From contig JALMQS010000435.1 in the NCBI GenBank assembly GCA_024734495.1, positions 1,329,651-1,393,650 on the forward strand: a DNA stretch of 64,000 nucleotides, written 5' to 3'. Positions 1 to 10,562 of this stretch are shown one piece after another. A program made the translations under genes and the position numbers. Each line of letters opens with the position of its first letter. Position 1 is the first letter of the stretch. This DNA is from Forficula auricularia (taxonomy: Eukaryota; Arthropoda; Insecta; Dermaptera; Forficulidae). The notes beneath the pieces were generated by a model. The model saw only the letters and a list, made by a program, of their open reading frames with translations. It ran no database searches and had not been told where the DNA came from.

Positions 1-1303
1 TTTGTTGTGCAAACCAATTCCATTTCTAAGCATTGCCTATTTATGGAAACTTCTCTTTTTACGGGTATGAACCTCTGATCTGTTTTTCCTTTCACTAAGC
101 AAAGAATTTATACATTCAACTTACATTTTATTGATGTTGCTTATAGAGTTTTTTTTTTTTTTTACTTTACTATTCGTATTACCTATTATCCACGACACTG
201 ATTCATTATTGTTTTTTACCCCTCTGTTTTTCCGGGATTGTCAACAGTTTTAGGTCGACTGTCCTGATGTTTCGATAGATCGTTCTGGACAGGCAAATGT
301 TCTGTTTTCCCCCCTGTTTGTCTGTTTATCAGGGAAGAACCTTTTAATCGAATATCGAATTCCGACTTATTTCAATGGTGCCGATTTTTCTTGAAAGTGT
401 GCACCCATATGTATTTGCTATGACAATAAAATATTTCACCAATTCCAGAAAAAATTACAATTTAAACTTTTTTAAAATACTGATAAAATGTAATTAAAGG
501 AAATTTATTTCCTGGTTTTTAGTAGATTTCAAAATAAAGGGTTTATAGATTTTTTTTAAATATATCTTTATTTTTTATTTTTATGAATATTTAAAGATTA
601 ATTACTCTCTATATACTATATAATACCACAACATGTAATCATTAGTTAAGATTTTCGTTGCCATTTCGATCATCACTGAAACGATTTTTTGTTTCAAATA
701 GAGTGACATAGTCCTGCACTAGTAAGCATATTGCAGAGCACTACATTTTCAACATGACTTGTTCTGCGTTCTGCATATATGTTAAAAATAAATCAGCAAT
801 CTTCCTGGCTTTAAAAAAGTCTGAAAAAATATGAATGGTATGAGAAAAGAAACAAATAACAGAAATGCCTTAAAAGTTTGTTTGTTGCTTAATTGTAAGA
901 ATGGTAATGCAAATAAGTTTTATCATTATGCAATCATAATTGTTTAATGGTATATTTTCTTTGTTCAACGAAAGAGAAGCCAGAAAAATATAAACAACGA
1001 AAAATAATTGCACGATTAAAATTCGCAGTCTCTCTAGTAATAATGAAAGATTAATTTTAAGCCGCTGCTGTAAAACGGGGAATAAACAAATGTTCTTTAT
1101 AGGATTCATTAATATCTATTTCTCATATATGCAAAAATCTTTTGCCATTTGGCAAAACTACCTAATTGCATTAATTAAGACATATCATCGGTAGAGAGAG
1201 GAATTCAACGCTCACTCTTTTAGCCACTGGAGTCCACTCTCCAGTGATCAATCTCATCGACAATAAAAGCATATGACAACGATTTGATCAATTGCCTTAA
1301 ATA
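1..1303. other. AT-rich intergenic DNA, no gene seen
   Basis: I see no open reading frame with a recognisable domain and no repeat shared with the rest of the window. It contains poly-T near 151-163 and short AT-rich runs. The 79-codon minus-strand frame at 870-1109 has no family resemblance and looks like chance. Confidence 0.6.
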
Positions 1304-2240
1304 CGCAGCCCGTCCCATCTCAATTGGCCCACTCAATGTTTTTCTTTTTTAAATAAAATTATGCTAATTCACGGTAAATTTAATTTAAATATTTATTTTT
1401 ATTATCATTTGGAACAACATTTTAAACAATTTAAAACATTTTATTGTAACATTTAACTTAAAATTATTTTTTAAATGTTCAAAACAAGGAAGGAAAACAT
1501 ACAAAATCCAAAACCTTTACCGCTGTGTGACGTCGTCTTTGTTTTTAATTACGGCTGGAATTCTTTTGGGCAACGTACTTATTAAGTTTTGACACTCATC
1601 TTGAGTGAAAGTATCCCAAATATTTTGAAGTTTGTGTTTTAATTCGACTACGGTTCTAGCTGGTTGTATTCGTAATAGCTTTTTCATTGTGGCCAAAGAG
1701 TTTCTATTGGTGACAAGTCGGGACTGTTTGCCACCCACTCCAAAAGTGGAACATTATGATCAGAAAGCCATTTTAAAGATTTTCTTGATGTATGGCAGGC
1801 CGCCCCGTCTTGTTGGAACATAAAATTATTATTATTCTGCAATGCATCTGCCATTGTTGAAAGTAACGATTTTTTTTAAATCTCTAAATATTTATTGATG
1901 TTTACAATTCCTTCAATGAAGTGAAGTTTTCCAACACCTCTAGCAGACATTGAACCCCATACCATAACTGAAGGAGGAAATTTTACTTTTTTTTTTAAAC
2001 AATCTGAATTGAAAGCATCATTTTTCTGACGAATAACTCTGCTTCGATTGTCCCCAACACAAACTTCAAAACGAGAGTCATCACTCCAATGGACACTATT
2101 CCATTCATCACTCGTCCAATTAATGTGACTTTTAGCCCATTTAAGCCGGTTTTTCTTTTGTTTTAATGTCAAGAGTGGCTTTTCTTTCGCCTAAAAAAAA
2201 TTAGTAAAATTACAAAAAAAATTTTTGAATAAGTTGCAAT
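1304..2240 (-). mobile_element. Tc1-type (DD34E) transposon, 5'-truncated
   Basis: The left end starts after TA (1302-1303) with CGCAGCCCGTCCCATCT, nearly the same terminal sequence as the second copy at 5495-7037. The following ~150 bp of AT-rich DNA also matches that copy (5512-5650), so the family probably has long terminal inverted repeats. The transposase lies on the minus strand. Similarity stops near 2240, inside what should be an intron, and the N-terminal half and the other terminus are missing. The element therefore cannot move on its own. Confidence 0.85.
1517..2190 (-). pseudogene. Tc1-family transposase, catalytic half, frameshifted
   Basis: This encodes the catalytic domain of a cut-and-paste transposase that would bind the element's inverted repeats and insert at TA. 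Reading leftwards from 2190, it shows AKEKPLLTLKQKKNRLKWAK, then SDDSRFEV with the first catalytic Asp, then SVMVWGSMS. Further on come QQDGAACH with the second Asp and SPDLSPIE with the Glu. I count 34 residues between the second Asp and the Glu, which defines DD34E (Tc1 group). A frame change just after PIETLWPQ puts the C-terminus (ending near LISTLPKRIPAVIK) in another frame, and stop codons lie between the two catalytic blocks. The segment begins right after an AG preceded by a T-run, matching the intron acceptor seen in the other copy. No N-terminal helix-turn-helix is present. It is dead. Confidence 0.88.
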
Positions 2241-2657
2241 GCCCAATCAGATGAAAGTGCGTGTCATGAAGGTGGCTTACAAGACCACTATTTTGGTCTA
2301 AATTACTTAAACATGTTTAATGTTCGCTCAAAAAATGTATCACCATGCTTTATTGAAACCGGATGTAGGGTTCTTCGGGCCCCGGGCGCTATATATATTT
2401 TCGCCCCCCCCCTAAAGAAAAAATTTAAACACTTTTTTACTTCTTTTTTTGTACATTTACAGATAATTTATTATTTTTTTGTTGGTTTAGTATTGAAACA
2501 TTTGAATATATTGCAAAATTTTTGTCAAAGGAAGGGCAAGTTAGGGAAATATAATAAGAAATTTGGTATTGGTAAATAAATGAAACACATGTTCTAACAC
2601 TTAAATTTACAAATAATAACAATAAAAATATTAAAAAAATATACTTTAGTATAGATA
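2241..2657. other. Unassigned DNA between two transposons
   Basis: This stretch has a GC-rich patch around 2380-2410 (GGGCCCCGGGCGC and a C-run) in otherwise AT-rich sequence. I see no gene. The small frames at 2313-2622 are low-complexity. Confidence 0.5.
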
Positions 2658-2866
2658 TACTGCAACGGATCGTTGCTAAACTTTATCCAAATTCATTTGA
2701 AATATTAATATGTTTTGCTGGCTTGGTGTGTACTGGATATATTAATTATTTATCCTTTAACAATAAAAAAATAATATGTTTATTCCTTTATTATTAATCA
2801 GATATCACTTGCAATTTTGCAGTTCATGTTGACTTTATTCAAAAATAATGATCGATTCTCATTTAA

Positions 2867-3590
2867 TAGTTGAGGAATAACCATTCTATATTGGATTTTT
2901 GACATTTCGGTTATTATTAGTAACCATTGATGAAGACATGGAGGAATCGACTTAAAATCAAAAATAGCCATCGATTCTCATATAATACTCGAGGAATAAC
3001 AATTCTACATTAGATTTTTGACGCTTCGATTATTATTGGTAACCATTGCTGAAGACATAGAGATATCGACTTAAAACCAAAAATAGCGATTGATTCTCAT
3101 CTAGTACTTGAGGAATAACCATTCTATATTGGATTTTTGGCGTTTCGGTTTTTATTGGTAACCATTGCTGAAGACATAGAGAAATCGACTTTAAACCAAA
3201 AATAGCGATTGATTCTCATCTAATACTTGAGGAATAACCATTCTATATTGGATTTTTGACATTTCGGTTTTTATTGGTAACCATTGCTGAAGACATGGAG
3301 GAATCGACTTAAAATCAAAAATAGCCATCGATTCTCATCTAATACTTGAGGAAATAACAATTCTACATTAGGTTTTTGACGTTTCGATTATTATTGGTAA
3401 CTATTGCTGAAGACATGGAGGAATCGACATAAAATCAAAAATAACGATCGATTCTCATCTAATACTAGAGGAATAACCTTATTGCATTCCATTTTTGATG
3501 TTTTGACTATTAATGGCAACCTCTACTGAAAACGGAAGAATCGACTTAAAATCAAAAAGACTCAATTCTTTTAAGGCAAACAACTCAAAC
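2867..3590 (+). repeat. 119-bp satellite array, forward arm in copy A
   Basis: About six units are read by the recurrence of GAGGAATAACCATTCTA. Neighbouring occurrences at 2872, 2991 and 3110 give a 119-bp period. Each unit contains TTGACGTTTCGG, GGTAACCATTGCTGAAGACA and GAATCGACTTAAAATCAAAA with a few substitutions. The array turns around near 3590. Confidence 0.9.
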
Positions 3591-3868
3591 TATAATCGAA
3601 ACGTCAAAAATCTAATGTAAAATTGTTATTCCTCGAGTATTATATGAGAATCGATGGCTATTTTTGATTTTAAGTCGATTCCTCCATGTCTACAGCAATG
3701 GTTACTAATAATAACCGAAATGTCAAAAATCCAATATACAGGGTGCTTCAAAAAAATGTATACACACTTTGAACTTCCATAGAAAATTTATTTACCGTTC
3801 TACAAAGTTAAATTTCAGGAAAATAGAAAGCTGAAAGTCCAATGTAAATGAAACATAAATAACAAATG

Positions 3869-4201
3869 TTAATACTGTTCAAATTGGTGACCTGCAGCAT
3901 CAATACAATTCTGAGTACGAGTCACCACTGATTCTGTACATCGTATCAAAACGTCCAATGAGATTTCTCTACACACTGCTTGAATCTCATTTAAAAGAAT
4001 GTCTAGGTTACGTGGTTTACGTTTGTACACCTCATCTTTTACTGTGCCCCACAAGAAGAAATCCAGTGGTGTAAGGTCTGGAGAGCGTGCTGGAAACTCG
4101 ATTGGCCCTACGCGTCCTATCCACTGGCCCGACAAATTTTGATCCAGGTAAGCTCGTACGTCCCTGTGATAGTGCGGCGGGGCACCATCTTGTTGAAAAT
4201 A
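3869..4201 (-). pseudogene. DD41D transposase C-terminal half, left arm
   Basis: This reads leftwards with QQDGAPPH (second catalytic Asp, codon at about 4187-4189), then DVRAYLDQNLSGQWIG, then ARSPDLTPLDFFLWG, where the final Asp is the third catalytic residue. It ends with a tail finishing in HQFEQY and a stop at 3869. I count 41 residues between the two Asp. The N-terminal helix-turn-helix and first catalytic Asp are absent because the element has only its 3' half. The reading frame is intact over what remains, unlike the opposite arm. It cannot make an active enzyme. Confidence 0.88.
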
Positions 4202-4220
4202 AAAATCATCATTACCATAT

Positions 4221-4539
4221 AATGGTGCCCCGCCGCACTATCACAGGGACGTACGAGCTTACCTGGATCAAAATTTGTCGGGCCAGTGGATAGGACGCAG
4301 GGCCAATCGAGTTTCCAGCACGCTCTCCAGACCTTACACCACTGGATTTCTTCTTGTGGGGCACAGTAAAAGATGAGGTGTACAAACGTAAACCACGTAA
4401 CCTAGACATTCTTTGGAATGAGATTCAAGCAGTGTGTAGAGAAATCTCATTGGACGTTTTGATACGATGTACAGAATCAGTGGTGACTCGTACTCAGAAT
4501 TGTATTGATGCTGCAGGTCACCAATTTGAACAGTATTAA
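4221..4539 (+). pseudogene. DD41D transposase C-terminal half, right arm, frameshifted
   Basis: This is the inverted duplicate of the left-arm fragment, reading rightwards to a stop at 4539. It begins inside the GAPPH block, so it lacks the ~35 bp that encode the QQD side in the left arm. Around 4295-4300 two bases present in the left arm are missing (GACGCAGGG against GACGCGTAGGG), which shifts the frame before the SPDLTPLD motif. From 4354 the frame again matches the family (WGTVKDEVYKRKPRN and onward). It is non-functional. Confidence 0.85.
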
Positions 4540-5730
4540 CATTTGTTATTTATGTTTCATTTACATTGGACTTTCAGCCCTCCATTTTCCTGAAATTTAA
4601 CTTTGTAGAACGGTAAATAAATTTTCTATGGAAGTTCAAAGTGTGTATACATTTTTTTGAAGCACCCTGTAGAATGGTTATTCCTCAAGTACTAGATGAG
4701 AATCAATCGCTATTTTTGGTTTTAAGTCGATTCCTTCTATAAAGGTAACGGATAAGAAAAGAACGCAGTTGCTATGGTTACTTATAAACTTTCTCCCAAA
4801 TTTTTAGCATTTCACAGAGAAAAGCCTATCCACTCTTACTTAGTTAGGTTAAATGAGTCCTATATTAAACAGATCAAATGAATAAATTTTAAAGAATTTA
4901 AAAACTCTTACTTTAGAGTAAAGTACTTTAAAATATAATTTTACTAAAAACTTTATTTAACCTTTTTTGTCGGCCCCAAGGTACTTAATTAGGATATTAA
5001 ATTTCATCAAAATTGGTTAAGTCATTTTAAAGATATTTAGAAAAACTAAAAAAGTACTGAAATAAATAATGTTGTATAATACTAATGTTTGTGGGCCGAT
5101 ATGTACCAAAAACTAATCAGCGCTTCATTTTGTTAAAATGATGGTAGGTTTTCAATTTCATTTCAATCGGTGCAAAGGTGTGGAAAAAATCGTGGACGAA
5201 AAAAACGATAACATCCATCCATCCATCCATCCATCCATCCGCACGCACTTCCAAAAAAATGGCACTTTTTGGCCTCTCGACGAGATTCCAGGTAATTTTT
5301 GGCAAAACCGTCACGTGCTAAAATTCAATCTCATTGAATACTTCAATTTGTGACCTTAATTGAGTCCATGGGTTCCGTAGTCTTTACCTGAGGACCTTTA
5401 AGTCGCGCTTGCCGCGCGACCGATTACAATACTTTCTCCCATGCGCCGCATTGGCTAAAGTAGTAACAAGAAAATAGATAAATAATACAATATACGAGCC
5501 CCGTCCCATCTATTTTTCCTTTTTAAATATAATTATGCTAATTCACGGTAATATTTAATTTAAATATTTATTTTTATTATCATTTGGAACAACATTTTAA
5601 ACAATTTAAAACATTTTATTGTAACATTTAACTTAAAAATTATTTTTTAATTGTTAAAAACCTATTTTTATATAAAAAATAGTTCTTTGCTTTTCACGAT
5701 TTTTTTTTTTAAGAATCTTTAGAATATGTA

Positions 5731-6460
5731 AAATAAAAATTTTAAGAAAAAATAAAAACCGACTTCAAAAATTAAATGCAACAAATAAAATACACTAAAA
5801 GGTATAAAATAACTATTATCTTATTTAGTTACAACTAAACGATGAAATATTAACATGAAATTAGTTTTTGAAGTCGGTGCCAAACAAACTATACCTATAA
5901 GCGAGCATACCCTCCAAACGTACTAAGTAAGATCCGTCGAGTGCGATTCATAAAAGGTATATGTTTGGCACCAACTTCAAAAAGTAATTTCATGTTAATA
6001 TTTCATCGTTTAGTTGTAACTAAATAAGATAATAATTATTTTATACCTTTTAGTGTATTTTATTTGTTGCATTTAATTTTTTGAAGTCGGTTTTTATTTT
6101 TTCTTAAAAATTTTTATTTTTCTCTTTTTAGTGATGTTATTAATAGTGACTTAATATCATCAGAACTTGACCAAATTAATATGACACCATCCCGAAGACA
6201 CCCCCTATCGGATAAAAAAAGAACCATCGAAATCGGTTCATAAACAAAGAGGTTAGGTCTAAACAAACCTAATAAAAAAGGTCTAATACCTATGAAAAAA
6301 AAACGAAAAAAAAATGGGACCAATCGGAAGCTAGACTGGACCCAATGCAAAAAAAATTTTCAAAATCGGTTGAGAATTGGCGGAGATATGAGGTAACATA
6401 GGCACAAAAAAAAAAAATTCAATCGAATAGAGAACCTCCTCCTTTTTTGAAGTCGGTTAA
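5731..6460 (+). repeat. Hairpin repeat ('ACCGACTTC' family), copy 1
   Basis: It begins with AAAAACCGACTTCAAAAA and ends with TTTTTTGAAGTCGGTTAA. The first ~390 bp is a long inverted repeat: the arm at about 5731-5892 is repeated in reverse at about 5958-6120, around a 60-bp loop. A conserved non-palindromic tail (6120-6460) includes the landmark GAGAACCTCCTCC and an A-run. Related copies lie at 14141, 22319, 23163 and 52697-55775 (reverse). It has no coding capacity. I recall similar ACCGACTTCAAAAAAGGAGG repeats from Lepidoptera, but cannot confirm that here. Confidence 0.85.
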
Positions 6461-6523
6461 TAATCAAGTAGGCTTTGCCTTTTTCCAACAAAAGAAAGTT
6501 TGTTTTGTTTATTATTAGTAAAA

Positions 6524-7003
6524 ATGACTCGTGGAAAGGTTGTTGATGAAAGAGTTTGCTCAATTATTATCAATATATTTAAAAAGGGAAAATCAAACGC
6601 GGAAATTGGCGATCTAGTTAATTTATCAAAGTTTACTGTCAGAAATATTATTCGAGCTTATAAAAACAACGGGTACAATAGCTACAAAACCTCGGTATGC
6701 GTCGAAATCCAAAATATCAGATGCTGATAGACGGACATTGAAGAAGATTATTAGAAAAAACAGGCGTTCGAACTATGGTGAATTATCTGTTCTTTGGAGC
6801 AATGCTGTGGGGCGAAGTGTTTCAAGATTCACGTGCGTGCCATAGAGAAGCCCTTAAGTTAGGTTTTAAAACTTACAACGTAATTTTATTGCAACTTATT
6901 CCATTATTTTTTTTTTTGTAATTTTACTAATTTTTTTTAGTCGAAAGAAAAGCCACTCTTGACATTAAAACAAAAGAAAAACCGGCTTAAATGGGCTAAA
7001 AAA
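6524..7003 (+). pseudogene. Tc1 transposase, N-terminal half with intron
   Basis: The ATG at 6524 opens MTRGKVVDERVCSIIINIFK, followed by the helix-turn-helix type pattern NAEIGDLVNLSKFTVRNII that would bind the terminal repeats. Near 6690 the frame shifts; the protein continues in another frame as RYASKSKISDADRRTLKKII and then GRSVSRFTC. A 61-bp GT-AG intron (6880-6940) follows GFKTYN, and after it SKEKPLLTLKQKKNRLKWAK resumes in frame. The element's right end follows directly, so no DDE residues are encoded. The second part overlaps the region retained by the copy at 1517-2190, so the two copies together cover most of the ancestral gene. Both are inactive. Confidence 0.87.
6880..6940 (+). 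other. Short phase-0 GT-AG intron in Tc1 transposase
   Basis: The intron starts GTAATTTTATT and ends TTTACTAATTTTTTTTAG, with a branch-like ACTAAT and a T-tract. Removing it joins GFKTYN to SKEKPLL in frame, which is the expected order for Tc1 transposases. The copy at 1304-2240 keeps the same acceptor side in reverse (2191-2215), so the intron predates both copies. Confidence 0.75.
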
Positions 7004-7116
7004 TATTGGTGGGCCAATTGAGATGGGACGGGGCTCGTACTCCTTACCCTTTTCAATTCGAATATCATTTAAAAACCTAAACGATTTCGCAGAGCCATCG
7101 CTACAACTCTTCTTTA

Positions 7117-7387
7117 GTTACTAGAGGACGCACTGAATGGAATTAACCAAATCCTAATAGAAGAAATCAAAATAAACAAGAATAAAACCAAGTTCCTAGT
7201 ATGTACAAAAAAAGAACAAACGAGACAGGAATGCATCAAAATTAACCAAGAAAACCTAGAAGGAGTTAAGGAGTTCCACTACCTAGGAAGTAAAATAACA
7301 TGGGATGAGAGGAGCGAAAACGAAATTAAATCAAGAATTGCCCAAGCAAAAATGGGGTTTAATTCGTCTGCCTCCATGGACATCTAA
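7117..7387 (+). pseudogene. Non-LTR retrotransposon reverse transcriptase fragment
   Basis: This open frame reads LLEDALNGINQILIEEIKIN and then NKTKFLVCTKKE. Further on come EGVKEFHYLGSKITWDERSE and NEIKSRIAQAKMGF. The pattern of N-KTK, then E-VK-F-YLGS-IT-D, then EI-SRIAQAK is the typical end of the palm/thumb of LINE reverse transcriptases. It stops at 7385-7387 and has no catalytic YADD block upstream. It is a truncated remnant beside the Tc1 element, and it matches the part of the protein just before that kept at 43631-44143, so both may be from one LINE family. Confidence 0.8.
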
Positions 7388-8227
7388 CATATAGGGAAGC
7401 TTTCACTTAAGAGACGCAGAGACGCCCCCCCCCCCCCCCCCCACGTAGAACTTTATTTTCTTCAATTTTAAAATTTAATGTTATAAAAATAAAATAAAAT
7501 TTAAATAAACATATAAAAAATGTTGATTTCCAACGCTTTGGGGGAGCGGTCGCCCCCCCCCCTGATCCGCGCATGGTCCGTACCATATTTATCTCTTTCT
7601 TTCTATTCTATCTATTATGGTATGTCATTTTTTCTTCTTTCATTTTCATTTTTCGGAATTTTCATTCCATGCCATATAGTTGTAAGCTGAAATATATTAA
7701 TAATTAATATAATGCTCAAAATATAAACAACATTTTCAAATAAAAAAATGTTAGATATGAAGATAGTTTTGTTGAATTCAGGAATTAGCTCAAAAGTGTA
7801 TAAGAGGAGTTTCAAGAGAAACGGAAAATGAGAGGGATTGGAAGAACACAGGAGCTGGTTTGAATCATCAAAAAAACAACGGGAAATGATTGTTGGAACG
7901 AATTCTGCATTGGATCGAGTGCAGAATATGGAGAGGCCTTGATTCAGGAATCAACAACATCGGTTGAAAAAGAATTTTTTTTAATAAAAGAGATCTTCCT
8001 CGATCATATTATTAAACTTTGACAGCTTCCTGGATTCAATATCAATGATTAAAGCATAAAAGAAAAAAAGCAATTCTGAAGAGGCATAGAAAACATAAAA
8101 AGAAAAGAAAACACATGCCTCTCCAATGATAAAGTATAATTTAACACACACACACACACACACACGCAGAGAGAGAGAGAGAGAACACATTACATTTCAC
8201 AAGATAATTTAAGATGTAAATAAGGTG
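7388..8227. other. Unassigned DNA with C-runs and microsatellites
   Basis: It contains C-runs at 7426-7442 and 7552-7562 next to CGCGCATGG, and a (CA)n-(GA)n microsatellite at about 8143-8183. No gene is recognisable. Frames here are AT-rich or built from the microsatellite. Confidence 0.55.
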
Positions 8228-8380
8228 AATGTTGAAGGAGACAATAAAAGAGTTTGTCTTCTGCTGGAATTATAAATTTTATTTATTTATAATTCCAGCA
8301 GAAGACACACTCTTATTGTCTCCTTCAATATATGAAAATTCTGCTACTCTCGGAAAAAAAAACTTTCAATTTAAGGTGAA
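8228..8380. repeat. Foldback element (50-bp arms) with conserved tail
   Basis: The arm from 8232 (TTGAAGGAGACAATAAAAGAG through TTCTGCTGGAATTATAAA) is repeated in reverse at about 8286-8330 after a short AT loop. It is followed by TCTGCTACTCTCGGAAAAA. The same arms and tail occur at 52325-52565, and the tail also near 20080, 21410 and 43600, so this is a dispersed family. Confidence 0.85.
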
Positions 8381-10499
8381 TGTTTTTCTTTTAAGGATCA
8401 AGCATCAAAACATGGTTTATGATATTAATCACTAAACGAGAACTGATATTTGAAACCTTATTAATGTTTTTGAGTACATGCTAATTCGTTATTAGTATAA
8501 CTCTGTAACCTATAGAAACTTAAATGTCTTCCTTCGATGATTGAAACTTCTCGAGAGTTCCACACAAATTTAGTCCCTCAAAAACTCAATGTACAAACAC
8601 CTTCGCCTCCATCCCAGTCACTGAACACTAACATGACTCCTTTAAATTCTTCAAGACTCAAGACCCAAGTCTATGTTACATATATCTTCGACTCAAAACC
8701 AATCCTTAAATTTTATTTTTTTCAAGAATGAAAGAGTATCCATATGCATGGGTCTGCTCAATCGTAAATATATAAATAGAAACATATAACCTATTAGATA
8801 ATCAGGAGTTATTATTTTTAGAAAATTTTGAAGCTTTTATATAAATATATATAGAAATTTAGCTATTGTGAATATATAAATATAAAAAGTAGGTTTTCTT
8901 TCATTCAAATCAATTTCATCGAATCTAAAATCCTATTCCAAAACATTTATTATTTATGACCAACTATAAAATTAACATATAGGTATTTTTGATAGCTAAA
9001 GATTGCGGATTTCAGAAATTTAACTATTGTGAATTTTGCAATTACCTGAAATTGGTAATAGGTATGTTGCTTTATTCGGGGAATCGACAAACGATTTGGT
9101 TAATTCACGAATTATGTCAAATGTTTCCTAATTCGAAAAATAAGTAATTTTACAAATTAGGGGTAATATATAGACAAAATTACGATAAATAGTTGATTTG
9201 ATCAAAATGATGATCAAAATCTTGGGAGTAAACAATTAAGGTGTTATTCTTGACCGAAAACCTTATACTTCCTCCACATCTGTATACAAATAATAGTGTT
9301 TTAGTAGTAGATTATGTACAAAGTAATTTTTTATTTTAAAATTATACTGAGATGTTATGAATTTGAATAAGAAGTATGTAATATCGAAATAAGAGAGAAA
9401 TAGAGGGTGGGATCTATCGTGCGGGGGGATGAAGATTGATGGCCCGGAAAGGACCTTTCTTCCCTGGTCCTCTCAATCTATTTCAAAGCGGAAAGGTGTT
9501 GGAGAACGCAATTTTCGAAATTCCCAGGAGGATTAAAGGCTCAAGAGCATCGCTAATCAAAATATGGAGTAATGATAATTTCCAGCCAAAAAGAAACCAA
9601 AAGGTGAAAGCAATACTCGAACTTACATATTATATTGTTAGTGAAACGAAAAATAATTCAAGTGAATTAGACAAGGAGAATTTTCTGTTAGTAGAGTATT
9701 CAAATACATTGGTTATTAACTGGATAACTTGAAATGATTATCAATTCAATTTTTTTAGCTGTCCCACTAAGTGTCGGCTGCACTTTGGGTTGCCACCTTT
9801 AGAGCTCAGATTTGGGGGAAATTGACAATTCAAATGCAAGAAGGAGGTGAAAAAAACGGAACCCAACATTTTGCCTTGAAGTATAGAAAGGCATTAAAGT
9901 TGCAGAAACATTATAAGGTTTATTAGCAGAGTTAATAAAATAAAGCATATTTCTTTTAGTGTAGATTAGTAAACCTTTATTCAATGATCGAATTCTAAGC
10001 ATTTTAAGGTTTTTTTTCATTAAAAATTGAGTTATAAAAATAAAAATGAAAATTTAAATGACTAACAAAACATTCACACAAGATAGATATATTTAGAAAA
10101 AAATATTTTTGGATTGGCCCATTCTTAAGCTGAGTACCAAGTTTTCAACACAAAGTTGTTATTGTGAAAACCAGAAATCAATTAAAACTTGATTTGCCTT
10201 GTTAGAATTAATTTTAACAAATCCCTTCAGGTGTGAGTATTAGTATCAATATTATAATTCATTAAGAGATTTTGGTGAATGACTGAAAGAATTGATATAT
10301 ATATATATTGACAATAATTTACGGGTTTTATTAGTTAAAACTCGTTTTGACTGAGATGGATGAGTTGAAATTGTTGTTGCAGCCCTCAATTTCTAGGGTT
10401 CGCAAAAAAAAGACCGGCACAGTAAGACGTTTTATGTTGTAACTTTGGTAATCAAATTGGTAATTTGCGAAATCTATTCGAAATAGACCACCCATAGTA
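8381..10499. other. Unassigned AT-rich DNA
   Basis: I find no shared repeat and no recognisable gene. A 98-codon frame on the plus strand at 9436-9732 has no known motif or splice context and is not annotated. A short (TA)n run lies near 10295-10306. Confidence 0.45.
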
Positions 10500-10562
10500 A
10501 TTTTTTTTTCTTTTCTTTTATTGGCCTCGGGAACCTAGATGCCCATTTAGCCAGCATAGTAA
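10500..10562 (-). repeat. SINE 3'-end fragment
   Basis: A T-run followed by TATTGGCCTCGGGAACCTAG and GCCCATTTAGCCAGC matches the 3' tail of the SINE at 29284-29486 read on the minus strand (tail near 29305-29345). Only the tail is present. A similar fragment lies at 56128-56175. Confidence 0.6.

Larger units (their letters stand above)
3739..4669. mobile_element. Palindromic rosa-like (DD41D) mariner element, 931 bp
   Basis: The element is bounded by CAGGGTGCTTC at the left and its inverse GAAGCACCCTG at the right, with TA on both sides (3737-3738 and 4670-4671). It interrupts a satellite unit cleanly. The two halves are inverted copies of each other (about 3739-4189 and 4221-4669). Each carries the 3' half of a transposase reading outwards from the centre, so the element is two copies of one transposon end joined head to head. 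The spacing of 41 residues between the second and third catalytic Asp fits the rosa (DD41D) group. Confidence 0.88.
3591..4735 (-). repeat. 119-bp satellite array, reverse arm, split by an insertion
   Basis: The same unit is read in the opposite orientation. Together with the forward arm it makes a large imperfect palindrome centred near 3570-3600. The arm is interrupted at 3739-4669 by the DD41D element and resumes at 4672. The two arms could fold into a long cruciform or hairpin. Confidence 0.85.
2658..5462 (+). mobile_element. Helentron/HINE-like element, copy A, with internal satellite
   Basis: The left end shares ACTGCAACGGATCGTTGC with five other copies and contains the palindrome GCAACG-GAT-CGTTGC. 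It is followed by ACTTTATCCAA. The right end of the family carries the inverse TTGGATAAAGT after an ATGC-TTC-GCAT hairpin, here slightly degraded (GCATTGGCTAAAG). Between the ends lie, in order, a 119-bp satellite array in two opposite orientations (2867-4740), a conserved unique block (about 4740-5200), a (CATC)n microsatellite near 5212-5240 and a conserved 3' block ending at 5462. No transposase is encoded. The structure of subterminal inverted repeat, tandem repeats, microsatellite and 3' hairpin resembles non-autonomous Helentrons (HINE/DINE-1 type). That classification is inference. Confidence 0.7.
5495..7037 (+). mobile_element. Tc1-type transposon copy 2, with both ends and TA duplication
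   Basis: The left end CGAGCCCCGTCCCATCT (from 5495) and the right end AGATGGGACGGGGCTCG (to 7037) are exact inverse complements, each flanked by TA (5493-5494 and 7038-7039). The left ~150 bp matches the terminal part of the copy at 1304. A hairpin repeat (5731-6460) is inserted in it. The transposase keeps only its N-terminal half on the plus strand and then runs straight into a shortened right end, so the catalytic domain was lost by internal deletion. Confidence 0.9.

Noticed and set aside
5138..5353. Ser/Pro/His-Ile repeat proteins over (CATC)n
   Set aside because: The frames at 5117-5353, 41739-41933, 49571 and 52894-53095 are translations of the microsatellite inside Helentron-like copies.
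9436..9732. 98-codon plus-strand frame
   Set aside because: It is not low-complexity, but there is no recognisable domain, no convincing start or splice context, and no repeat relation. A frame of this length is expected by chance somewhere in 64 kb.
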